Virus record (IMG/VR): IMGVR_UViG_3300021959_000288
Coordinates: 1-28,701 of that record
DNA: 28,701 nucleotides
Source of the DNA: a virus
Direction: 5' to 3' (one strand)
The translations under genes and the position numbers were made by a program. The number at the start of each line of letters is the position of its first letter. Position 1 is the stretch's first letter. The notes beneath the pieces are model-generated. The model saw nothing but the letters and a program-made list of their open reading frames with translations. It did no database searches and had not been told where the DNA came from. Below, piece by piece: positions 6,901 to 14,831 of the stretch.

Positions 6901-9900
6901 GGAAGGACGGTGTCGAAGGCATCAAGGCGACGCCCCCCTAGCGCGACGGCCATTCTGACCATCGGGTAGGCCACCGCTCTGTGCGGTGATTTGCCCGCCT
7001 TAAAGGCGCTGACAATGTCATCGCCCTTTAAAGCGAAGCCAGCCGTACCGTCGCTCGAAAGGAACAGTCGCATGTCGGTGTACTCCTCGGTCGGGTACAC
7101 GTAGACGGACGCGCCAAAGCGATTGTCAACCTTGGCTTCGTTGATTAGGCGAGAGTAAAGCGCAGCAGATGCCCTGCCGCCAGTCAGCTCGTGAAAGTCC
7201 GGAGTGTCTACGCCAAGCTCGGCGTATGCCGCCTTAACACCCTCGGAGTGCGAATACGTCGACTTGACCGGAACCCTACCGGTCAGATCATCCGCAAGAA
7301 CTCCTCCGCGTCGTCGTCCGACATTCCCCTCGCGAGCAGGTCCTCCTTCAACGCGAGGAGTGCTGGGGAACCGGCTGCGGATACGGTCGGCGATTTGGGC
7401 TGGGCTTGCGGTGCGTCCGGAATATCGGACGGTGTCTGGTCCGGCACCATCGGCAACGTCTTGGTTCGCATCAGTCCCGCGAAGAGCCGTCGCTCCACGT
7501 CGCTCGGGTTGGACTTCTGTTCCGTATTGTCCTGCGAGTTCTCTGATTTTTTCACGGTTAACCTCCGGTTGATTGTACCAAGGCTGGTTTCCTGCTTTTT
7601 GAACGCTGAAGCCAGTCGGTACTACTCCATTCTTGCCCTGCTTCTTGATCGCACCAAGGAACTGACGATAGCTCGGCACATCAAATTTGTACAGGCCCCC
7701 GTCTGGGGTGGAGTATATGTAGTATGGGTTGTTTTGAATATCAACACCATATCGAGCGCCATATTCATACGCTCCATACTCGCCCTGCTTGGCGGTAACC
7801 TGAGCGATTGCGTAGTCGTCACCCTTAGCGTCTTTGAGGATTGCGTCCAGTGTGCCGTGGCTAGCTTCCTGCTGACTGTCGGCCACCCAAGTTTCCCAAT
7901 GGAAGCGTCCAATCGAGGCGTCCTGCGGGCGACCAATGGCGGAGTATATCTTTGAGACTTGTGCATCGAGTGCGCGCTCGATTGCTTCGTAAACGAGTAT
8001 GCCGCGAACACCCTCGCCGATAGGGGCGAGCGCGGAGCCAGTCACGACCTTGCCATCGACTTTGCGACCGTCGTAAAGGTTGCGGTCCTTAAAGCGCCCG
8101 TCGTCCCAGAGCTGCCTGATCTGAACACGATCAAGCACCATCACGTCGTTAAAGCCAACAACAAGAAGCGTGAAGGACACGACCTTGTTGTCGATTCCCA
8201 CCCCTTCGCCGAAGGTTGCAAACTCACGACGGACTTGGCGGCCCGTCATGTCTGGGTCCGCTAGCATCTCATGAAGTCGGCGGAGGTGGCTCTTGCCATC
8301 GTCGCCCCTGCGGCCCATCTTAAGTAGGAAGTCCTGACCAAAAGAATTGAGATTGCTCTTCGCGCCAGCTCCAGCCTGACCCGATCCAGCGGGCGCAATG
8401 GTCTTGGCCCAGTCTAGGTATTCTTTGACGGTGCTCTCATCAAACTTGCCGTCTGCCGCCAAGCGGATGTACTTATCGATCCCAGAGAAGGAGTCGATAA
8501 ACATTGCCTCCTGCGTGTAGGGAGAGATGCCGCGAGACAAGAACGACCACAGGAATAGCTTGCCGGTGGTAACTTCACTTAGCTCGCCATTTGTATATGC
8601 GCGTCTAAACTCTCTGGCGTTATCAAACCCATGACTTGCGTCGTCGATCTGCCCTTGCGTCAAGCGCCGTAGATTTTCTACGGACCCGTTTCCGGTGACC
8701 TCTTTAATAAAGCGATACGGCGGGACAGGAACCTCTTGCGATTTGAAGGCATACGACATCATGCCTGCCCACTCGTTCGGATCAACGCCAGCATTGGGAT
8801 ATGCGTCAAGAATTCCGTCAAGCTCTGCGATCTGGCGGGCCGCATTCTTGTTGTTGGTAGAAGCCAAGATCAGGGACTTGGGTGGCATGGTTACGCCAGA
8901 TACCTTGACCCTGAGGTCTGGCTCAAACCCAAGCATGTTTCCTTCAGAAACGCCCTTACCTGTTGCAGAGGCAACGGGCTTGGTTCTTGCGGAGTAGCGC
9001 TCCGGTGCACTATAACCAAACGCATTGATTTCAGATTGAGTGGGAGCTGCTTCCGTCAAACGCTCCTGCGCCGCTCCGCTGCTATATCCTTCGAACACCT
9101 CAGCTACAGAGCGCACCTTGTCCTTGCGCAAGATGTTGCCCATCTGGCGACGGAAAGCGGAGACCATGTCGACGACACGAATGAAGCTGGCTTTGAGGCC
9201 TCGCATCGGAGAGCCCGACTCCTTGGCGTCGACCAGAGCGCCAAAGGCAACGGCCTGCGCTTCGTAAAACGCAAGCGGAGTATCGCCAAAACTTCCAATA
9301 AGATCGTCGTAGAAACTGACGCCGCCAGCCTTTTCAGTCGTCTTCAGTACGCGCAGGATGCTGGGATCAAGGTCCTTGAGCGTCATTCCGTCTCTAAACG
9401 ACTTATTAATTTGTTCGTAGGCCTTGGCGTCGTAGACCTTGAGCATGTCTTGGATAACGTGGAAGGCTTCGTGTGCGGCGTTCTCCCGCGCAACCGACAG
9501 AAGGTCTTCGTTCAGCGAAAGGGTAATCAGTCCGCTGAAGCCGTTCTGCGAAATCTCGTAAACGTCGTAGCGGCCACCGGCCTCTTCCCCTAAATCCACA
9601 CCGCTCGCGGCGGCGGCCTGAGCGCTGTCCGCCTTAATCGACGGAACAAAAAGAATATCTACAGTCGCTTTCTGCGGCAGAACGCGCGACATTACATCTC
9701 CCATCTGGAAGGCGTAATACACTTGAATAGGGCTGTAGCCGCTGCGCTGAAGTAGAGAGCGAAGACGGTTGGCAATTATCTTTCCTTGTCGGCCACGATC
9801 CGCAATCTTTTTGAGGCGGTCTTCAATTACAGCCTCATGGTCGATGTCGGGTTTTTGCTCTGCCGCCTGCTCAACCTCTGGCTCCGCTGCACGCTCCTCT

Positions 9901-12887
9901 TGAGCGGCACGCTCCCGCGAGGTTTGGGTGCGTGCAGCAACATCGCTTGCCCTCAGAGTCCGACGGCCAACCCGATCTACGCGACCAGAGAAACGCGTGT
10001 CACCTGCATCCGTCTCATCAAGAATTTCAGACTCAAGGTCAGCCGCAGCGTTGTCGCGCTGCGTTTCGATGGCGTCCTCAATCGCCGCCATCGCAGCGTC
10101 GTGCTTGAAGCCTCTGTCGGTTTCGTCCTTAATTGCTTCATCGATGTCGACGTAGGCGTCTTCGTCGATCACGCCTTCCTTGATCAGAGCCTTTGCGAGC
10201 TTGCGCGCCTCGCGCGTGTTTTCGGTTTCCTGCACACGCTCGATTGCGGCATCAAAGCGGTCGTTGAGTTCAACCATTCGCGGATCGTTGTCGATGTCGA
10301 TCTCTTCGTCGACAGCTTCCCGCTCGGGAACACTTGCCTCCTGATCCTGTACTTCAGGGGTGGTTCCTTCCTGCTCGGGAACATTAGTCGCAGGCAACGC
10401 ACGTGCGGGGGCTGGCAGTCCTTGAGGCGGAGCTGGCAACTGCTGTGCCTGATCGGGAGCCTGATCCGGTGTTGACTCTACCCCCTGTGGGAGCGGAATG
10501 TTTTCTTGTGCGGGGGTTTCTTGAGCGCTCTGAGGTGCGACATCAGTCGTTGGCCGCGCTCTGTAGCCCTCGTTGACTAGGTTGGGTTGTATGGCGGGAA
10601 GGCCAGCCTCTTCCGTCGTTGAGACGGCTCGGGTTCTGGTCCGGTCCACAGACCTGCGGGGGTCCATGTCAGTGCCAACGCCAGCTTTAGGAGCGCGAAG
10701 GTTTGCAGCAAGGTCTTGCGTCATGCGGTTGGTTCCGCGAATAACACGGGCTGCCACATCAAAAATAGAAATCTCTTCGGATATTGTTACCGGCCTGCCA
10801 CTGGCGTCGGTTTCTGTGGGTGACTCATACTGCAGACGGACGGTGTCCGGCGATGCGGCCTGCACGATTTCGACCGGAGTACCGGCAAGATCACCGTAGT
10901 TTTCTCCGAGAAAGAACTGAGTCTCTGGCTCCGGAGCACCGGCACGAAGGTCTTCCCGTTGACGAGTGGTTCCTGTAGCCCTGTCAAAGCGCTCTTGCCG
11001 GAGCTGAGAAAGGCGGAATGCTTGATCTGCTTCGCGCTCACGCTGGGCCTCTTCAGCCACTTGGGCCTGCCCCATGATGACGCTTCCGTCTGCACCGCGC
11101 TCAGGGCGCGCGACAAAGGACTCGCCCTCTCTTGTTGTGGGGGCATAGTTGCCGACAATGTCTCGAATGCCGTTGACGAAGCGCTGGCCCTTCTGTGGCT
11201 GGTCAACAAGATTACGGATCGCGGTTAGCGTCTGGCTTTCTGCGACAACCTCCGGACCAATGCCGTCAAGCAGGTTGCCGATCATTTGCTTTGAAGATGT
11301 TACAGACTGCGTGGGTCCAACAAGGCCTGAAACTTGTTCTACAGCACGCGCCTCTACGCGGTCTGCCTCCGCAGCGTTAAGGGTGCGGGCAACCTGCGAA
11401 GCCTTCTCCATATCCCCGATAGGCTGCGACATAATGCTCGCAATGCGGGGATTAGAGCTGTTATTTTCCGCAAACTCTAGCAACTGTGCTGGCGTCAGGT
11501 TAAGCCCGCCAGCACGGACGGGGCTCATGTCCGGCCCCTCAAGCAGCGCTTGCTGCTCCGGAGTAGGCAAGCCACCTTCGCCCGAGTCTTCCATAAAACC
11601 TTCTAATGCAAGAAGAAGGTCGGTGTCCTCTCGGGTTGCATCAGGTGCCTTTTCTGTAACAGCCCCGCCGACGGCACCAAGTCCGCCGCCAAGAAGGCCG
11701 CCAACAATAGCGCCCTCACCCGCAGCCTTTGCAACATTCTCAAAGGTGCCTACATCAGAGCCAACTCTCTGTAGACTGATGTTGCTTATGAGCTGTTCCG
11801 AGCCAGACTGGGGACCTTCTTGTAGCGCCTCTCGGCCAGCACCAGAGAGGGTCTCTCTAGCGAAGCCGCGATTAGCCGCACCAGCAAGTAGTTTTGCTTC
11901 AAAAGCGGCTGCCGGTAGTGCCAACAGGGCCGTAGCAATTCCAGTTCCGACCGCAGCATCTGCTGCGATTTCTTCGGACGCCATGCGGGCTGCTTTGTTT
12001 ATATCTCCACCAGTCTCTTTAATAAGGCGCTGACCAATTTCCGTAGCGGCAAACGCATCGGGGTCGCTTAATATTTGTTGCTCTGCTTCGAACTTCGTTG
12101 ACGACCCAGCAGATGCGCCAGACTGAACGCCTTCTACACCAGCGTTCGCGCCCATAGATATTGCGATTCTGCCCGCTTGGGCAGGAGCCATAGACCCCGT
12201 AATTCCAAGAAGACTAGCTATGCGCGGTGATCTACTTGCAAGCTGTAGCGCTCTTGTGCCCACCGCCACTGCGGCCACCTCTGGAACAGCGGCGGCAACC
12301 GCAACACCAGCGACCGCTGAGGACGCAAGGCTGGGAAGGGTTTCGGCAGTCGCAAGACCAGCGGCATAGGCACGCTGGCCAAGCGTCATGTCATCGCCAA
12401 GTATCCCCTTTTCAGAAGCTTCGCGGCCATAATCACTTAGTCGTGCCCGAGCAATTTCCTGCTCTTTAATGGCCCTTTCTTCTACGTCTCGCTGGCCCGA
12501 CAGATAGCCAATCTGGCGATCAATTTCCCGTACACCAGAACCAAGTTTTGTGGCTACGTCTCCGAAAAAACCCGTGTTTCTATTTTCGGGGTTTGCTAAA
12601 TCAGCGGCGATTCTTTGACGACGGGCTTTAAGCGCGTTAATCTGATAGTCCCGAGCGCCGCTCACCCCGAGAGACGCCTTGGCATTAAATCGTTGATCGT
12701 CCGGAATCGACTCAAGCCTTTGAATGGCCGAATCAATTTCTGACAATTGCGCCGATAGCAGGTTATTTAAATCTTGTGACTCGGGCCCCTGACCTCTATT
12801 TTGAGCGGGCATCTGGACAGGACCGCGTCCGCGATTAATATTATTAATAACAGAAAAAATATCGTTTGGATTATTTGGGGACGGCAT
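3906..12887 (-). CDS. Giant polyvalent internal virion (ejection) protein
   Basis: This protein has 2993 residues if read from ATG at 12887; an in-frame TTG at 12896 would add three. Hydrophobic Ala/Gly/Val segments lie at about 172-217, 306-334 and 387-409, then a Pro/Gln/Glu-rich linker (about 780-880). A zincin site follows: HEAFH at 1139-1143 in E-N-A-A-H-E-A-F-H-V, with a likely third ligand E1209 in F-Y-E-A-Q-A. Residues about 1440-1680 hold G-V-G-I-D-N-K then L-D-R, with K1568 and D1586 spaced as in HhH-GPD glycosylases. About 1870-2060 is GNAT-like (G-G-R-R-L-D-A-F-D-T at 1984-1993, then I-Y-x-x-x-G-F). The end has a membrane-like segment (2669-2692), an LPD38-like region (W-L-K-D-x-N-L-I-I-P-L, about 2700) and a coiled coil. 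Size, domain mix and position last in the virion operon match polyvalent proteins that enter the cell with phage DNA. The actual substrates are unknown. Confidence 0.85.
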   Translation of the reverse strand: MPSPNNPNDIFSVINNINRGRGPVQMPAQNRGQGPESQDLNNLLSAQLSEIDSAIQRLESIPDDQRFNAKASLGVSGARDYQINALKARRQRIAADLANPENRNTGFFGDVATKLGSGVREIDRQIGYLSGQRDVEERAIKEQEIARARLSDYGREASEKGILGDDMTLGQRAYAAGLATAETLPSLASSAVAGVAVAAAVPEVAAVAVGTRALQLASRSPRIASLLGITGSMAPAQAGRIAISMGANAGVEGVQSGASAGSSTKFEAEQQILSDPDAFAATEIGQRLIKETGGDINKAARMASEEIAADAAVGTGIATALLALPAAAFEAKLLAGAANRGFARETLSGAGREALQEGPQSGSEQLISNISLQRVGSDVGTFENVAKAAGEGAIVGGLLGGGLGAVGGAVTEKAPDATREDTDLLLALEGFMEDSGEGGLPTPEQQALLEGPDMSPVRAGGLNLTPAQLLEFAENNSSNPRIASIMSQPIGDMEKASQVARTLNAAEADRVEARAVEQVSGLVGPTQSVTSSKQMIGNLLDGIGPEVVAESQTLTAIRNLVDQPQKGQRFVNGIRDIVGNYAPTTREGESFVARPERGADGSVIMGQAQVAEEAQREREADQAFRLSQLRQERFDRATGTTRQREDLRAGAPEPETQFFLGENYGDLAGTPVEIVQAASPDTVRLQYESPTETDASGRPVTISEEISIFDVAARVIRGTNRMTQDLAANLRAPKAGVGTDMDPRRSVDRTRTRAVSTTEEAGLPAIQPNLVNEGYRARPTTDVAPQSAQETPAQENIPLPQGVESTPDQAPDQAQQLPAPPQGLPAPARALPATNVPEQEGTTPEVQDQEASVPEREAVDEEIDIDNDPRMVELNDRFDAAIERVQETENTREARKLAKALIKEGVIDEDAYVDIDEAIKDETDRGFKHDAAMAAIEDAIETQRDNAAADLESEILDETDAGDTRFSGRVDRVGRRTLRASDVAARTQTSRERAAQEERAAEPEVEQAAEQKPDIDHEAVIEDRLKKIADRGRQGKIIANRLRSLLQRSGYSPIQVYYAFQMGDVMSRVLPQKATVDILFVPSIKADSAQAAAASGVDLGEEAGGRYDVYEISQNGFSGLITLSLNEDLLSVARENAAHEAFHVIQDMLKVYDAKAYEQINKSFRDGMTLKDLDPSILRVLKTTEKAGGVSFYDDLIGSFGDTPLAFYEAQAVAFGALVDAKESGSPMRGLKASFIRVVDMVSAFRRQMGNILRKDKVRSVAEVFEGYSSGAAQERLTEAAPTQSEINAFGYSAPERYSARTKPVASATGKGVSEGNMLGFEPDLRVKVSGVTMPPKSLILASTNNKNAARQIAELDGILDAYPNAGVDPNEWAGMMSYAFKSQEVPVPPYRFIKEVTGNGSVENLRRLTQGQIDDASHGFDNAREFRRAYTNGELSEVTTGKLFLWSFLSRGISPYTQEAMFIDSFSGIDKYIRLAADGKFDESTVKEYLDWAKTIAPAGSGQAGAGAKSNLNSFGQDFLLKMGRRGDDGKSHLRRLHEMLADPDMTGRQVRREFATFGEGVGIDNKVVSFTLLVVGFNDVMVLDRVQIRQLWDDGRFKDRNLYDGRKVDGKVVTGSALAPIGEGVRGILVYEAIERALDAQVSKIYSAIGRPQDASIGRFHWETWVADSQQEASHGTLDAILKDAKGDDYAIAQVTAKQGEYGAYEYGARYGVDIQNNPYYIYSTPDGGLYKFDVPSYRQFLGAIKKQGKNGVVPTGFSVQKAGNQPWYNQPEVNREKIRELAGQYGTEVQPERRGATALRGTDANQDVADGAGPDTVRYSGRTASPAQIADRIRSRFPSTPRVEGGPAREGNVGRRRGGVLADDLTGRVPVKSTYSHSEGVKAAYAELGVDTPDFHELTGGRASAALYSRLINEAKVDNRFGASVYVYPTEEYTDMRLFLSSDGTAGFALKGDDIVSAFKAGKSPHRAVAYPMVRMAVALGGRRLDAFDTVLPPIYSVSGFRAISRLRWSDEAMDDVMRREWSKETFAVFNNGEPDVVFMAYDENREGVYQPDEGEYTDDYDTAVAMQTAAVSGQRLSGRRSSLPPSIGVRQAAGQRVPLRAAPAFTQDDLNFGGNDPSNFENLVYNLQDKLIDLKKIQQSIVQTGKRIDESADVYNAEERYHGRAAARTKYFVLRELNPLIEDMKAKGVSLEQIDEYLHARHAKERNAQIRKVNPEFQGAGSGMTDTEADAIISGFPKARLAQLEKLGARVDAIVKETQKMMVEYGLETQATIDTWNNTYSSYVPLQREGFEEGGGMGQGFSTQGSTSRRALGSGLPVSDILANIAMQRERVISRGERNRVGNALVALALQNPNDSFWFVIDPKGADSAAAIQKLVQFGIDPDDAANVMGAPVTRTINKTTGLVEFRRNQLFMNASNVLATRINGEDKFVIFNSRNPRSKRMVESLKNLDVAQMSGFIGGVAKYTRYLASINTQYNPAFGVYNLLRDLQGAALNLSSTPLAGKQMEVIGNALPAAWGMYRDLRSERRGDSKATNWAALAEEFEMEGGKTGYRDLFRNSSERAEAIEKALGEGSGVVNAASKAAEPVLGWLSDYNEAIENGVRLSAYKKAKDMGLSNAEAASIAKNLTVNFNRRGAKTAQIGALYAFFNASVQGSARLVETLRGPAGKKIITGGLLLGAMQAVALAAADLDDEPDWLKDKNLIIPLGDGKYFAFPMPLGFHAIPALSRRSIEFLMSGGEKPAEQVVGMMGMFADAFNPIGSAGLSAQTLSPTVADPAIALGENRDFAGREIYTEDYNSLDPTAGYERNRRGASVVGDAIARAIDYATGGDGYTRGALSPTADAVDFLIGQATGGVGREILKVTATTEALITGEDLPNYKIPIVGRMIGDANEEAAVSRRFYEGIKEMNQYKRALDKMEDQGKDVTPYLADNPEAEFAYDAQSYESDISELRKLKRQLEDEDAPRDEIDAVTEEMQMLMNEFNQIVADYKK
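7283..7555 (-). CDS. Candidate nested gene inside the giant virion gene, other frame
   Basis: A 90-codon frame lies on the same strand as the giant gene but out of frame with it. CCGGAGGT precedes a GTG start with a six-base spacer, and the GTG is followed by AAAAAA, as good an initiation site as any in the window. The product starts V-K-K-S-E-N-S, has a Pro/Ser/Gln-rich middle and ends with an acidic amphipathic helix (A-L-L-A-L-K-E-D-L-L, then S-D-D-D-A-E-E-F-L). Other out-of-frame readings in the giant gene give arginine, serine or proline-rich products typical of chance. It overlies a linker of the giant protein (about residues 1778-1868), just after the glycosylase-like region and before the GNAT-like one, where protein constraint would be low. 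Function unknown; it might be a small virion or assembly protein. Chance cannot be excluded. Confidence 0.45.
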   Translation of the reverse strand: MKKSENSQDNTEQKSNPSDVERRLFAGLMRTKTLPMVPDQTPSDIPDAPQAQPKSPTVSAAGSPALLALKEDLLARGMSDDDAEEFLRMI

Positions 12888-12910
12888 CAGTCGCAAACCC
12901 TATGTTAAAT

Positions 12911-14227
12911 TTAATCAGCGTCAGCCGCCAGCTCTCGAATAATTGCTTGCACCAATTCAGCCCTGCTTAATCCGGTGGGCGGAGCCTTTCCTCGACCGCC
13001 ATAGAACGCCGCCAGCTCACCCCTTCTGTTTGCAGCAATTTCATTGATTTTAGTAAGTGCATCAAGGGGGCCTTCTATATCTGGATTAGTCTCACGCACA
13101 ACTTCGTAAGCAAGATAAAGCGGTCTAGTGGCGGATCGTGCACCAGCATTAGACCCGATTGACCACAGTGCCTGAAGCACCGCTCCATCATAATTTCGCA
13201 ATGCCTCTTGATACGCGGTTATGTCCTCCGGTTTAGCGCCCCTTTTTTCCGCCGCAACCTTGAGCGCGGAGATGTTGCGTTCAGCACTCGCCTCCGCCTG
13301 TTGGCGAGCTGCCTGAAATCCCCGTGGATCATCTTGCGCCCACATCTGCGTCAGTCGGATTTGCGCTTGAGGGTCCTCCGCAATTGCTCTTTGCGCTTGG
13401 GACCTCGCGGCTGCCTTTGAAAACAATCGATTTGCTTCCTGCGGCTTACCCCACTTGTAGACAAGCTTGCCGGTTTTTGAACTGATGCCCGCGACAAGTG
13501 GCGAAATCTTGTCCCCAACCTGCTTGAAGTCAATCATTGAGGAAGAGTTTGGAACCATGCCGTAGCGCTGCTCAAAGCCTCCTCTTACTGGCGTTGCAAA
13601 TGCGGCCATTGCTCTGCGGTCTTCAGTGCTAGAGCCCTGAAGCCAACTGCTTGAACTAAAAATATCTGCGACGCGGCGGCCATTACTGAGCGAGCCCATA
13701 AAGTTTAATGGTGACCAAGGGGTTCCCGAAAGGTCGGGGGCATCGGGGCTCTCACTGGTATACCATGCCCGAAAGGAGCGGGCCTCTTCAAGAGCCTTTC
13801 TGTCTTGAGCCTCCCAATTAAACCGCTGCGCAGCTTGACGCACCCCTTGACGGGTTGCTGCGCGGCTAGTTCTGGCAGACTCGATGTCGCTGGTGTGACG
13901 TTCCGCGCGCCTGTTTATTTCATTGGGAAGGTCTTCAGCCTCAAGCTTAGCCATTTCCAAATTGGTTTCCGCGCCCTGCGTCGTCGCGATTAACCCTCTT
14001 TCCCTAAGAGGGCGAAGAGTCTCAACGTCGTATCGACGGTTTTCGGTGTCCCAACCAAACCTTTCTCTGTCACGGAGATTGCGTTCTTCGGTAATATTTT
14101 GATTGCGAATAGCCAAATCTTTTGCGAACGCGCGATCTTCATCCTGTCGCGCCTCATCGCGATAGGACTTTATAATGCCGAGGCCTTGGCCTAGCGCTTG
14201 GGAAAAAGACTGTGCTGGATCAATCAT
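12911..14227 (-). CDS. Probable internal virion protein, long helical
   Basis: This 438-residue protein is rich in Ala, Arg, Glu and Gln, with long charged helices in residues 20-160 (repeats such as E-A-R-Q-D-E-D-R-A and N-L-R-D-R-E-R) and again at about 265-330. No signal peptide or membrane segment is visible. It sits directly before the giant protein with a 23-base gap to its start, the place held by T7 gp15 next to gp16, and a helical ejection-tunnel role would fit. GAGG stands eight bases before the ATG. There is no sequence motif I can tie to a named family, so the name rests on position and composition. Confidence 0.6.
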   Translation of the reverse strand: MIDPAQSFSQALGQGLGIIKSYRDEARQDEDRAFAKDLAIRNQNITEERNLRDRERFGWDTENRRYDVETLRPLRERGLIATTQGAETNLEMAKLEAEDLPNEINRRAERHTSDIESARTSRAATRQGVRQAAQRFNWEAQDRKALEEARSFRAWYTSESPDAPDLSGTPWSPLNFMGSLSNGRRVADIFSSSSWLQGSSTEDRRAMAAFATPVRGGFEQRYGMVPNSSSMIDFKQVGDKISPLVAGISSKTGKLVYKWGKPQEANRLFSKAAARSQAQRAIAEDPQAQIRLTQMWAQDDPRGFQAARQQAEASAERNISALKVAAEKRGAKPEDITAYQEALRNYDGAVLQALWSIGSNAGARSATRPLYLAYEVVRETNPDIEGPLDALTKINEIAANRRGELAAFYGGRGKAPPTGLSRAELVQAIIRELAADAD

Positions 14228-14237
14228 GATCTAAACC

Positions 14238-14831
14238 TCAAAAAATATCAAACAGGCTGTCGAGCAGAAGAGCCGCTCCAGCGCCAATTAATAGTGGAGT
14301 GGCTACAGCGCCGATGGCTGCCATCGTTCCGGTTGAACCGGCAGTGGTGGTAGCAGTGGTGGCGGCGGCAATTTCAGGGGCTGTCGCTGCTAACGCCGCT
14401 TCGCCAGCGGCAGCACCGCTCAAGCCGAGGGTGCTGCCCCCGCCCGCAACAGTAACGCCCCCCGTAGGAGCAGCTATCGTCGATGCCTCAAAGGCCGCGA
14501 GCGCCTCTGGGGCAATCGTTCCTGCGCCTTGCGTAATGGCTTGACCACCAAGCGTCGGGGCTGCATTAAACACCGCACCCGTCCCAATGTTTGAGGCACC
14601 TGCTATTGGTTGTCCCGCCAGTGCCGCCTTCTGTGCCGCCATCAAGTTATTGACGCCGATGGACGCACCAAGACCGGCTCCGGTGGTTGCCATACTCATG
14701 CGCTGTGCGTTGCGAGCGGCGTCGAGTTGACGGCCCATAGCGTTGCGCGACTGCTCAAGCTGAGATGCTGCACCAAACCCTTGCGTCGCCTGCCCGAGCG
14801 TCTGACGACCTACATTAATAAGACCAGCCAT
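14238..14831 (-). CDS. Probable internal virion protein, Ala/Gly-rich with C-terminal membrane segment
   Basis: This 197-residue protein is about half Ala, Gly and Thr. The first 60 residues form a polar helix with G-R-Q-x-L and Q-L-E-Q-S-R-N-A patterns; the middle (70-160) is low-complexity Gly/Ala/Thr; and residues 168-195 form a hydrophobic stretch (A-I-G-A-V-A-T-P-L-L-I-G-A-G-A-A-L-L-L) ending D-I-F. It resembles in size and plan the small ejection proteins of podoviruses (T7 gp14 type), which insert in the outer membrane, but no sequence match can be claimed. Its start overlaps the previous stop by one base (TAATG), and the next gene follows after ten bases. It probably forms part of the channel used with the helical 438-residue protein and the giant protein. 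Confidence 0.55.
   Translation of the reverse strand: MAGLINVGRQTLGQATQGFGAASQLEQSRNAMGRQLDAARNAQRMSMATTGAGLGASIGVNNLMAAQKAALAGQPIAGASNIGTGAVFNAAPTLGGQAITQGAGTIAPEALAAFEASTIAAPTGGVTVAGGGSTLGLSGAAAGEAALAATAPEIAAATTATTTAGSTGTMAAIGAVATPLLIGAGAALLLDSLFDIF

Noticed and set aside
7191-7955. 254-codon + strand frame opposite the giant gene
   Set aside because: It is antisense to a strongly supported gene and has Ser/Val/Arg-rich composition without domain signs; it arises from the codon bias of the other strand.
10787-11209. 140-codon same-strand frame inside the giant gene
   Set aside because: Unlike the nested candidate at 7283-7555 it has a Ser/Arg/Pro-rich product without structure, and I saw no comparable ribosome-binding site.
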